Shown one piece after another: positions 1 to 7,656 of a stretch of DNA of 64,000 nucleotides. Position 1 is the first letter of the stretch. Each line of letters opens with the position of its first letter. Origin of the DNA: Gemmatimonadota bacterium (lineage in GTDB: Bacteria; Gemmatimonadota; Gemmatimonadetes; Longimicrobiales; Gaopeijiaceae). The translations under genes were made by a program, and so were the position numbers. Where the stretch lies: NCBI GenBank assembly GCA_040882465.1, contig JBBEBG010000036.1, positions 124,001 through 188,000 on the forward strand, written 5' to 3'. The notes beneath the pieces are model-generated. The model saw nothing but the letters and a program-made list of their open reading frames with translations, was not told the origin of the DNA and ran no database searches.

Positions 1-1207
1 CCCCGTAAAAGAGGGTGAGGTACATCTCGGTGGACTCGAGCTCGTCCATGAGCGCTTCCCCCATCCCCTGGAGCACGCGCGCCGGCGATTGGACTTCGGA
101 GGCATAGATCGTCCCGGCGCTCATCGAGAGCGCCATGATCAGCGCCGCCGGGAAGCCGTGACCCGAGACATCGCCGATCATCACCCCGAAACGATTCCCG
201 GGGACACGGAAGAAGTGGTAGAAGTCCCCTCCCACCGATTCGGCCGGCTCCACCTTCGCCGCGACGATCGCCGGGTCGAGAGAATCCGCCGTCGGGAGCA
301 GCTTCATCTGGAGGTCATGCGCGAGCTCCATCTCACGCGTGACCCGTTCGCGCTCCAGGCTTTCTCGGACGAGCCGGTTGTTTTCGAGCGCGGCACCCAC
401 CTGGCTCGCGATCGCGGCGAGGAGCTTCTGGTCCGACGCGGTGAAGCGCCCCCCGTGGCGGCGCCCGATGAGATTGATGACACCGACCGTCATCGTCGTC
501 CCTCCGGGGGGCGTGTACCGGATGGGAACCGAAAGGACGGAATCGTCCGGAGCGAGGAGGGGCTGGCCCTCCGTTCCCACGGACTTGAAGCCGTCTCCGG
601 TGAGGATGAGGGGGCGTCCCTCCCGGAAGACGCGGGCGGTCACCGCGGACGAGTCATCGGTCTCGAGCGGACCGGCCAGCCCCCCTTCCCCGACCGAAGC
701 GACCAGATGGAGCTGCCCTCCCCGCCGATCATGCACCCAGAGCGAGCCCCGCCTCGCCCCCATGACCTCGCAGACCTCGGTCAAGATCGTGTGCGAGGCA
801 TCGCTCCAATGCAGGAGGGAGCCGAGCGTCTCGGAAATCGAGTAGAGGAGGTTGATCTCCTCGTACCGCTCCGACATCTCGTACGCGAAGAAGCGGACCT
901 CTTCCGCGTAATCATAGAGATTCTCGAGAACGAGCCGGAGGGCGTTCGCCGCCGCCTCGGGGCCGTCGCCACTCGCGCCTCGCACCTCGAGAGTGAGCTC
1001 GGTCGCCCCGCGCGTGGGGATGGCGAGGAGGATCGAATCGGAGAGGGGGGCCACCCCGCCGTCCTCGGAGGGATAGAGGTGGAGAGCGCGCCGCCCCCGA
1101 ACTTCCCGCCAGAGATGAAGATCGAGCGAGAACCCACGCCGGAACTCGTTCATCACCCGAACGGCCGACTCAGGGAGAAGCTCCGGAGTGGTCCGGTCAG
1201 GGGCCAT
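1..1207 (-). CDS. GAF-domain PP2C (SpoIIE/RsbU-type) serine phosphatase, 3' end cut by window
   Basis: Translating the minus strand from the ATG at 1207 gives 402 residues before the window ends. Residues about 115-280 look like a GAF sensor domain. A short coiled linker (REMELAHDLQ, 291-300) leads into a SpoIIE/PP2C phosphatase domain with GDFY (327-330) and GDVSGHG (345-351), whose Asp residues bind the catalytic metals in this family. Known relatives dephosphorylate a phospho-STAS antagonist. The RsbW-like kinase gene ends 9 bases upstream and the STAS gene lies before that, so the three form one partner-switching unit. The N-terminal ~110 residues are not recognised. No transmembrane segment is seen, so the protein is probably cytoplasmic. 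Confidence 0.9.
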   Translation of the reverse strand, partial: MAPDRTTPELLPESAVRVMNEFRRGFSLDLHLWREVRGRRALHLYPSEDGGVAPLSDSILLAIPTRGATELTLEVRGASGDGPEAAANALRLVLENLYDYAEEVRFFAYEMSERYEEINLLYSISETLGSLLHWSDASHTILTEVCEVMGARRGSLWVHDRRGGQLHLVASVGEGGLAGPLETDDSSAVTARVFREGRPLILTGDGFKSVGTEGQPLLAPDDSVLSVPIRYTPPGGTTMTVGVINLIGRRHGGRFTASDQKLLAAIASQVGAALENNRLVRESLERERVTREMELAHDLQMKLLPTADSLDPAIVAAKVEPAESVGGDFYHFFRVPGNRFGVMIGDVSGHGFPAALIMALSMSAGTIYASEVQSPARVLQGMGEALMDELESTEMYLTLFYG

Positions 1208-1216
1208 GGGGGACCA

Positions 1217-1651
1217 CTACGCCTGGTGTGATATCTGGTCCCGGTCGGGAAGTCGCAGAATGAGGGTGACCGAGTTTCCCAACTCGTTGAAATGCACCTC
1301 GTCCATCAGCTTTCGCATGATGAAGAGGCCCCGGCCTCCGACCTTCTGAATATTCCTCGGAGTGGTGGGATCGGGGACGCCGAAGGGATCGAATCCGGTC
1401 CCCTCGTCCGTGACACGCGCGGTGAGAAACTTCCCTTCCACGGCCACCTCGATCTGTACGCGCTTGGAAGGATCGCGGCCGTTTCCGTAGATCATCGCGT
1501 TGGAAAGGGCTTCCACGAGAGACACCCGGAAATTGAAGCGGACCTTGCGAGCCACTTCCTCGCAGGTCGAACATCGCGAGACGACAAACTCCACCGTCTC
1601 CTCAATGCGATTGAGGTCATTTGGAAGATCGAAGACAATCTGTCGCTCCAA
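1217..1651 (-). CDS. RsbW/SpoIIAB-like anti-sigma factor, serine kinase ATPase
   Basis: A 144-residue HATPase_c protein of the GHKL type. Visible are the N box (EALSNAMIYGN), the G1 box (DEGTGFDP) and the G2 region (GGRGLFIMRKLMDE). In this family the protein phosphorylates a STAS antagonist and binds a sigma factor or other partner. The open frame begins with GTG at 1657, but a strong GGGAGGA site sits directly against that codon. The TTG at 1651 has normal spacing from it and gives the start MERQIVFDLPND, so TTG is preferred. It lies 47 bases after the STAS gene and 9 before the phosphatase. No sigma factor gene is adjacent, so its final target cannot be read from this window. Confidence 0.88.
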   Translation of the reverse strand: MERQIVFDLPNDLNRIEETVEFVVSRCSTCEEVARKVRFNFRVSLVEALSNAMIYGNGRDPSKRVQIEVAVEGKFLTARVTDEGTGFDPFGVPDPTTPRNIQKVGGRGLFIMRKLMDEVHFNELGNSVTLILRLPDRDQISHQA

Positions 1652-1698
1652 GGGCACTCCTCCCTCTTTCAGCGACCGGTGGTGACGGGGACGGTCCC

Positions 1699-2031
1699 CT
1701 AGAACCCCGACAGCCCCTCCTCTCTCGTCGCGGCGATTCGGAACAGCGTGTCCAGCTTGGTGAGCTCGAAGAGGGTCCGCAGGTCCTCATTCAGGGTGGA
1801 GAGCCGGAGCTCGCCTCCTTGCTCGCGAATCTTCTTCGAGAGGCTCACGAGAACCCCGAGCCCCGATGAATCAATGTAACCGGTGCGCGTGAAATCGATG
1901 AGGAACTTCCGGGCTCCACCTTCGAGCTCGTCCAGAACCTTCTGCTTGAGCTCCTGGCGGTTGCCGACGATGAGTTGGCCGTCCACATCCACGACGGTGA
2001 CACTCCCCTCGCGCTTCACTGTGAATGCCAT
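1699..2031 (-). CDS. STAS-domain anti-sigma factor antagonist
   Basis: A 110-residue single STAS domain, the usual length for SpoIIAA/RsbV proteins. The segment YIDSSGLG holds the expected phosphorylation site; Ser56 corresponds to the phosphorylated serine of SpoIIAA. Family role: when unphosphorylated it binds the RsbW-type kinase and frees that kinase's partner. The ATG at 2031 has a TGGAGAA ribosome site at good spacing. It is the first gene of the phosphatase/kinase/antagonist set. The 148 bases upstream, back to coaD, contain an A/T-rich stretch but no convincing promoter. Confidence 0.9.
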   Translation of the reverse strand: MAFTVKREGSVTVVDVDGQLIVGNRQELKQKVLDELEGGARKFLIDFTRTGYIDSSGLGVLVSLSKKIREQGGELRLSTLNEDLRTLFELTKLDTLFRIAATREEGLSGF

Positions 2032-2179
2032 GAATTCTCCATCAGGGCGGCGGCCGGCGTTCTTGGGTCCGGCCGGGGGTGGACACGCCCCGAAATGGGC
2101 GCGATCGCGGTAGAGTCAAAAAAAGCTATTAAGATCCTGCGCCCGGAGGCAAGGCGCGCGTGAAGCTCCACGTCCGCGT

Positions 2180-2686
2180 TCACCCACCGGACCCGAAACG
2201 TTCCCGAAGACGCCGGAGGACGGGCGGGGAGACGAAAGGTGACACGTCTCCTCCAAGCCGCGCCACTTCGCGCACGATAGACGCCGAGAGGAAGGAGAGG
2301 TGCGCATCCGGAGTCAGGAAGATGAATTCTACATCCGGGGAAAGCGCCCGGTTCATCTGAGCCATCTGGAACTCGTATTCGAAGTCCGAGACGGCTCGAA
2401 GCCCGCGGACGACGAGATCCGCGCCCCGTTCGCGGGCATAGGTCACGAGGAGCCCCGAAAAAGCCTCACACTCGATGCGGGGTTCGCCGGCGAAGACCTC
2501 CTCGAGCATCTCGAGGCGCTCCTCGAGCGTGAAGGCCGGGGTCTTGGCCTGGGTAGCCGTGTCGGCCACCCCCACGACAACGCGGTCCGCGACGCGAAGG
2601 GTCCGCCGCGCGATGTCCTCGTGCCCCAGGGTGACCGGATCGAAGGATCCGGGATAAAGCGCGGTCACCGCTCGGGAACGGGTCAT
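2180..2686 (-). CDS. coaD: phosphopantetheine adenylyltransferase
   Basis: A 168-residue protein of normal family length. It catalyses the fourth step of coenzyme A synthesis, joining 4'-phosphopantetheine and ATP to give dephospho-CoA. The nucleotidyltransferase signature YPGSFDPVTLGH lies at residues 11-22 with the catalytic TLGH. The C-terminal ISSTxxR-like motif appears as SASIVREVA. The longer in-frame ATG at 2785 would overlap rsmD by 100 bases; the ATG at 2686 overlaps the rsmD stop by four bases (ATGA) and aligns with the family start. Last gene of the replication/repair operon. Confidence 0.95.
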   Translation of the reverse strand: MTRSRAVTALYPGSFDPVTLGHEDIARRTLRVADRVVVGVADTATQAKTPAFTLEERLEMLEEVFAGEPRIECEAFSGLLVTYARERGADLVVRGLRAVSDFEYEFQMAQMNRALSPDVEFIFLTPDAHLSFLSASIVREVARLGGDVSPFVSPPVLRRLRERFGSGG

Positions 2687-3210
2687 TCGGGGATCTCCCA
2701 GATCGTGAGGGTGGTGTCGCCATATCGTCGGGAGCGAAGCCCCGGAAGGGGCGGAAGCGACTCGCCCGTACGATGCTCGACCCAAAGCTCCCGCGCAAAC
2801 GGTTTGGCGGCGGCAGCCCCGAGGAGGCGGACCGCGAACCCCTGGTCATAGGGGGGATCGGCGAGGGCGAGGTCGAACATCGGTTCGTCGAGGCGTTCCA
2901 GGTAGCGGAAGGTGTCCCCGCGGACGATGCGGCACCGGGAACCGGCTGCGAGCGATTGCACGTTGGCCTCGAGCGCCTGAAGGGCGTGGCGATCTTGTTC
3001 GACGAAAACGGCCTCCTCCGCCCCGCGGGAAAGGGCCTCGAGGCCGAGCGCACCCGAGCCGGCGAAGAGATCCAGCACGCGGGCGCCCACGATCCGCGCC
3101 CCGAGAGAGGACATCCATGCCTCGCGGACACGGTCTGTGGTGGGCCGGACTCTCGATCCGCGGGGCGCCCGAATCGTCCGCCCCCTCCACTCGCCGGCGA
3201 TGATCCTCAT
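2683..3210 (-). CDS. rsmD: 16S rRNA (guanine-966-N2)-methyltransferase RsmD
   Basis: A 175-residue class I methyltransferase. The start MRIIAGEWRGR is typical of RsmD. The SAM-binding motif VLDLFAGSGALGLEAL lies near residues 65-80, and the catalytic (D/N)PPY motif is seen as ADPPYDQG. It methylates G966 of 16S rRNA during 30S assembly in known bacteria. The start overlaps the recJ stop by four bases and its stop overlaps the coaD start. The rsmD-coaD pairing is very common in bacteria, which supports both calls. Confidence 0.94.
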   Translation of the reverse strand: MRIIAGEWRGRTIRAPRGSRVRPTTDRVREAWMSSLGARIVGARVLDLFAGSGALGLEALSRGAEEAVFVEQDRHALQALEANVQSLAAGSRCRIVRGDTFRYLERLDEPMFDLALADPPYDQGFAVRLLGAAAAKPFARELWVEHRTGESLPPLPGLRSRRYGDTTLTIWEIPE

Positions 3211-4973
3211 CCGGCCGTGAGAACATCCGCGGGACGGAGGTCCACGAGCAGGGCCTGGAGAGAGCGGGTTCCCCGGTATTCGTTCTCCTGCAACTGGAAG
3301 AGGACATCCACCGCGCCCCCGCCGAATGATCCCGGGGGAACCCGGGGCGCCATCCCGAAGCCGATCGCATCGAGCTCCCGCCCCCCCTCCCCCAAGCGAA
3401 GCTTCAGATGCCCGCTTCCGACGATGCGCGGGGAACCGACGACGCGAAGGCCGCGGGCCCAGAAGACCGGGCGCGGATTCCCTATTCCGAACGGTCCCAG
3501 ATGCTCGAGGAAGCGATGCAGCTCACGGTCGGCGCGTGCCAGGGGGAGCGCGAGGTCGCCGCCGACCTGAGGACGCGGCAGGCGCCCCTCGAGCTGCGCC
3601 TTCACGCTCCGATTGAAGGCGGCCCGAAAGGCGGGGAGCTCGGCGCGGGAAATGTCGAGGCCGGCCGCCTGGCGGTGCCCGCCGAAGCGAAGGAGATGCT
3701 CCCGGGTCGCGTCGAGCGCCTCGAAGAGATGCACGCCCGGAATGGAGCGTGCGCTTCCCCTCCCCCGCTCCCCGTCGAGGGCGATGAGGACGACGGGCCG
3801 GTGGATCCGCTCGACCACCCGGGACGCCACGATCCCGATCACGCCCGGGTGCCACGCTTCGCCCGCCAGCACGACCCCGTAGTCCCGCTCGGGATCGAAG
3901 TCCGCCGCCAGCCGCTCGAGCGCGTCCACGAGCGTCGCGCGATCCTCGTCCTGCCTCCGTGCGTTTTCGGCATCGAGCGCTCCCGCGAGCGCGCGACCCT
4001 CTTCTGGGTCCTCGGTGAGGAGGAGGCGGAGCGCCAGCTCGGCGTGCTCCATCCGCCCCGCGGCGTTGATCCGGGGGGCGAGGACGAACCCGACCTGCCC
4101 CGCTCCGAGCGCCTTCCCCGGCGTGAGCCCCGCAACCTCGAGGAGGGCACGGAGCCCGGGCTTCGGCGTGTGCGAGAGGTAGCGGAGCCCGAACTTCACG
4201 AAAACCCGGTTTTCTCCGACGAGGGGAACCAGATCGGCAACCGTTGCGAGGGCAAGGAGGTCCAGGTGAGGCCAGAGCTCCTCGGACGGGACCTCTCGGA
4301 GCGCCCCGAGGCGCTGGCAGAGCTTGAAGGCGACCCCCGCCCCGCAGAGAGTGCCTTCGGGATAGGTGCAGTCGCCCCTCGACGGATTCACGACGGCGAA
4401 CGCCGGGGGGAGGGTCGGGCCCGGAGTGTGGTGATCCGTGACGATCACCTCGATCCCGGCGGCCTGTGCGCTCGCGACCGCGTCGTGCGCGAGGATCCCA
4501 GAATCGCAGGTGATGAGGAGCGTCGCCCGAGCGGACCGAGCCGCTTCGATGCCGGCCTCCCCGAGGTCGTAACCGTCCCGCCTCCGGTGTGGAACGAAGG
4601 GAACGACTTCTCCCCCGAGGTGGCGAAGCCATCGGGTCAGGAGGGCGGTCGCGCAGACCCCATCCACATCGTAGTCCCCATGCACGAGGATGATCTCACC
4701 CCCTGCGATCGCCGCGAGGATGCGGGCCGCCGCTCGGTCCAGGTCACGCATCGCTTCGGGGGGATGGAGATCCTCCAGGCGGGGGCGGAGGAAGGACCTA
4801 GCCTGCTCGGGGTCGGTGACGTTTCGGGCCGCGAGGAGGGCGCAGAGAGGGCGCGGGAGGGAGAGCTCGCGCTCGAGCCGTTCGACGATGGCGGGATCGG
4901 GGTCGCCGCGAAACGTCCACTCCGGAGACGGAGGAGGAGGGAGAGCCGCGACCGGCGCGGTGGACCGGGTCAC
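3207..4973 (-). CDS. recJ: single-stranded-DNA-specific 5'-3' exonuclease RecJ
   Basis: 588 residues, the usual RecJ size. DHH-superfamily metal motifs are present in order: HGDYDVDG (98-105), CDSG (156-159) and DHH (180-182). The DHHA1 motif GGHRQAAG lies near residue 435, followed by an OB-like C-terminal part. Known role: 5' end resection in RecF-type recombination, mismatch repair and base excision. It starts with GTG, overlapping the zinc ribbon gene stop (GTGA). Being in one operon with mutS2 and dnaG suggests co-expression with replication functions. Confidence 0.95.
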   Translation of the reverse strand: MTRSTAPVAALPPPPSPEWTFRGDPDPAIVERLERELSLPRPLCALLAARNVTDPEQARSFLRPRLEDLHPPEAMRDLDRAAARILAAIAGGEIILVHGDYDVDGVCATALLTRWLRHLGGEVVPFVPHRRRDGYDLGEAGIEAARSARATLLITCDSGILAHDAVASAQAAGIEVIVTDHHTPGPTLPPAFAVVNPSRGDCTYPEGTLCGAGVAFKLCQRLGALREVPSEELWPHLDLLALATVADLVPLVGENRVFVKFGLRYLSHTPKPGLRALLEVAGLTPGKALGAGQVGFVLAPRINAAGRMEHAELALRLLLTEDPEEGRALAGALDAENARRQDEDRATLVDALERLAADFDPERDYGVVLAGEAWHPGVIGIVASRVVERIHRPVVLIALDGERGRGSARSIPGVHLFEALDATREHLLRFGGHRQAAGLDISRAELPAFRAAFNRSVKAQLEGRLPRPQVGGDLALPLARADRELHRFLEHLGPFGIGNPRPVFWARGLRVVGSPRIVGSGHLKLRLGEGGRELDAIGFGMAPRVPPGSFGGGAVDVLFQLQENEYRGTRSLQALLVDLRPADVLTAG

Positions 4974-5809
4974 GCCAGATCGGACCCCGGTTCGGATTCG
5001 CCCGTCCCTTCCTCCGCGGGCTCCTCTTCGAAGTCCGCCCCTTCGTCGTCAGTGGAAGCGCTGGAGAGAGGCTCGACGAGGGAAGGATCCAACTCCGGCT
5101 CCGGCTCGGTCGTGAGGATCACGCCGCACGCCTCGCACCGGATGAGCCCCTCCGCCCGCCGCACTTCGTTTTGAATCTGGAGGGGAATCACCCCGAAGCA
5201 GTGGCCGCATGCCCCGTCGTCCAGGAGGGAGGCAACGACGACCGAACGACCGGACTGATGGAAAGCGTCGTAAACGCGACGCTCGGGAAGCGCCACTGTC
5301 CCGAGCGCCTCGGATCGGCGGTTCTGGAGGTCGGAGAGGCGCGACTGCCAGGAGGCGCGGTCGGAGAGGAGCGCATCCTGGCGGGGACCCACCTCGGCAC
5401 GCGCGGAAGAGGTGCGGGCGTCGAGCTCCTCCTCGGTGACCTCCAGCCGCCGGATCTGATCTATCAATTGAAGGGCCTCCTGCTCGTCCGCCTCGATCGC
5501 CCGGCGGATCAGGTCGAGCTCGGTGCGAACCGCCGCCTCCTCGCGCAGGTTCGAGACGCGGGTGAGTCGCTGATCCATTTTTTCCGCCCGCGCCCGCTTG
5601 TCGTCGGCCCCCCGCTCGAGACGGCGCGCGTCGCTCCGCATTTGCGTCAGTCGATCCCGGAGCTGGGACAACTCTTGCTCCAGAGCGAGCGCCGGCTCCT
5701 CGACCTCGGCCAGTCGCTCGTCGAAGGCGCCCATCTCCTTCTTCACGTCGCGGATTCTCTCGTCGAGCTTCTGGACCTCTCTCAGGGCGCTCATCGTCGT
5801 ATTGGTCAT
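4970..5809 (-). CDS. coiled-coil C4 zinc-ribbon protein (DUF164/CT398-like)
   Basis: 279 residues. The first ~190 are strongly heptad-like and charged, predicting a long antiparallel coiled coil. The C-terminal region has a four-cysteine zinc ribbon (CGHC and CEAC, about 25 residues apart) followed by an acidic tail rich in Glu and Asp. This architecture matches the DUF164/zf-RING_7 family, whose function is not established. The frame is open from 5872, but the ATG at 5809 overlaps the dnaG stop (ATGA) and is chosen. It sits between dnaG and recJ; a nucleic-acid role is plausible from context only. Confidence 0.85.
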   Translation of the reverse strand: MTNTTMSALREVQKLDERIRDVKKEMGAFDERLAEVEEPALALEQELSQLRDRLTQMRSDARRLERGADDKRARAEKMDQRLTRVSNLREEAAVRTELDLIRRAIEADEQEALQLIDQIRRLEVTEEELDARTSSARAEVGPRQDALLSDRASWQSRLSDLQNRRSEALGTVALPERRVYDAFHQSGRSVVVASLLDDGACGHCFGVIPLQIQNEVRRAEGLIRCEACGVILTTEPEPELDPSLVEPLSSASTDDEGADFEEEPAEEGTGESEPGSDLA

Positions 5810-7656
5810 TCGTTCACCAGTTGATCGTCTCCACCAATTCCGACGGGTCCCCCCCGCCGGATCACGTTCCACCCTCCACTGCGCTCCCTTCTCAACCGAG
5901 CGGATTCCTCGAGAAGGCGTCGCTCCTCGTCCTCGGAGCCGGCCTCCGCGATCTCGGTCTTCATCGCCGCCTGGCGTGCCTGAGGACCCTGGTCCTCCAA
6001 CACACGAAGCGAATCTAGGAATATCTGTTCCGTGTGCTCAACGTCCTCCGGACTCCCCATGAGCTCATCGAATCGCCTCTCCGCCTCTGGAGACACCCCT
6101 GGAGGAAGGGCCTCCAACTCCGGATTCTGAGAGAGCGCCTCGAAGATCGCGCGGTAGCTCGGATCGCGGAACTCCTCTGGCCCGATTCTCTCCAACGTCC
6201 TTTCCACAAGAGTTCGATCGCGGAGGAGAACGAGGAGAAGCTTCCGCTCGGCGCCGAAGCCCGCGCGCCGAAGCTCGCCGCCACTCGCACGCCCGCGGGG
6301 GCTGGGCCGGAGTCCACGAGAAGTCGCGCCCATCGGCGCCGGAACACCGGACGGACTCGTTGGCCGGCTTCCTCGTGCGACCTCCTCCTCGAGGGTCTCG
6401 GTCCGAACGCCCGTACGGCGCGCTACGCTCGCCAGATAGATGTCTCTCAGCGCCGGATCGCGCACGGCGCGGAGGGTGGGGAGAAGCTTGTCCACCGCCG
6501 CCCGGACCTTTTCGATGGACCCGAAATACCCCTTCTCGTCGAGGAGCTGGATCTTGCGGTCCATCACATCCACCGCCGCGTCCAGAAAACGTTTCAGGCC
6601 GGCCGCGCCCTGGGCGCGCACGAGAGTGTCCGGATCCTCGCCCGGCGGAAGTGTGACGACCGACGGGTGGATCCCGTGCGCGAGAAGCGCATCCGCGGCC
6701 CGAAAGGTCGCCCGTTCTCCCGCCTCGTCCGAGTCGAAGAGGAGGAGAGCCTTTCGGGTATACCGGGTGAGGAGACGCGCATGCTCCTCCGTCACGGCGG
6801 TCCCGAGCGCGGCCACCGCGTGTTCGATCCCCGCGGCGGCGAGCGCCACGACGTCCATGTACCCCTCGACGAGGAGGGCGACTCCTTCTCGCCGGATCGC
6901 GTTCCGGTTCCAGCCGAGTCCGTAGAGAGTGTCGCCCTTGTGGTAGATCGGAGACTCGGGCGAGTTGAGATACTTGGGCACCCCCTCGCCTTCGCCTGAA
7001 ACGATCCTTCCCCCGAATCCGACTACCCGACCGGTTACGGATTCGATCGGAAAAATGACCCGGTTCCGAAAGCGGTCGTAGGGTTCCGCGGAGCGCTCGG
7101 AGGTCGTGAGGAGGCCGACCTCGAGGAGGAGGTCGTCGCCGATCCCATGTTTCGCCGCCGCCTCCCGGAGCCCTCGCCAGGAGTCGGGCGCGAACCCGAG
7201 GCCGAAGCGCTCCGCCACCTCGAGCCCGATTCCACGTCGCTCCAGGTAGCTTCGGGCGGGTTTTCCCGCATCGGGGTCCAGAAGTCGCTCGTGGAACCAC
7301 ACGCGTGCGAAGGCATTCGCCTCGTAGAGCGCGCGGAAGGGATCGTCCTCCTCCCGTCCCCCGGTCACCTCGCGGATTTCGATGCCGTAACGCCCACCCA
7401 GGTAACGAACCGCATCCAGAAACTCCATTCCCGAACGCTTCATGAGGAAGGTGAAGACGTCTCCCGATTCCCCGCACCCGAAGCACTTGTAGAAACCCTT
7501 CTCCGGGACGACGTAGAAGGAAGGGGAGTGGTCATCGTGGAAGGGACACTTCCCCTTCCAGTCCTTCCCGGACTTTTTGAGGGGGACCGACTCGGACACG
7601 ACTTCGACGATGTCCGCGCGGGCGCGCACTTCGTCCACCACGGCATCCGGGATCAT
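5806..7656 (-). CDS. dnaG: DNA primase
   Basis: 616 residues. The N-terminal CHC2 zinc finger uses C37, H40, C58 and C61. The TOPRIM catalytic core shows EGYMDVV and LLLFDSDEAG. The C-terminal ~150 residues should form the helicase-binding domain, followed by an acidic/basic helical end. It makes RNA primers for lagging-strand synthesis. The open frame extends to 7794, but the ATG at 7656 aligns with the family start (MIPDAVVDEVRA) and overlaps the mutS2 stop by four bases. The usual rpoD partner of dnaG is not found here; mutS2 and recJ flank it instead. Confidence 0.96.
   Translation of the reverse strand: MIPDAVVDEVRARADIVEVVSESVPLKKSGKDWKGKCPFHDDHSPSFYVVPEKGFYKCFGCGESGDVFTFLMKRSGMEFLDAVRYLGGRYGIEIREVTGGREEDDPFRALYEANAFARVWFHERLLDPDAGKPARSYLERRGIGLEVAERFGLGFAPDSWRGLREAAAKHGIGDDLLLEVGLLTTSERSAEPYDRFRNRVIFPIESVTGRVVGFGGRIVSGEGEGVPKYLNSPESPIYHKGDTLYGLGWNRNAIRREGVALLVEGYMDVVALAAAGIEHAVAALGTAVTEEHARLLTRYTRKALLLFDSDEAGERATFRAADALLAHGIHPSVVTLPPGEDPDTLVRAQGAAGLKRFLDAAVDVMDRKIQLLDEKGYFGSIEKVRAAVDKLLPTLRAVRDPALRDIYLASVARRTGVRTETLEEEVARGSRPTSPSGVPAPMGATSRGLRPSPRGRASGGELRRAGFGAERKLLLVLLRDRTLVERTLERIGPEEFRDPSYRAIFEALSQNPELEALPPGVSPEAERRFDELMGSPEDVEHTEQIFLDSLRVLEDQGPQARQAAMKTEIAEAGSEDEERRLLEESARLRRERSGGWNVIRRGGPVGIGGDDQLVNE

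Noticed and set aside
89-1231. Plus-strand open frame of 380 codons
   Set aside because: It is antisense to the phosphatase gene, whose own frame has clear GAF and PP2C motifs. High GC removes stop codons from opposite frames.
2032-2179. Possible promoter TTGACT before the STAS gene
   Set aside because: At 17 bases the -10 would be ATTTCG, and other A/T-rich words give wrong spacing.
3408-5174. Plus-strand open frame of 588 codons
   Set aside because: Antisense shadow of recJ, without recognisable motif or ribosome site.
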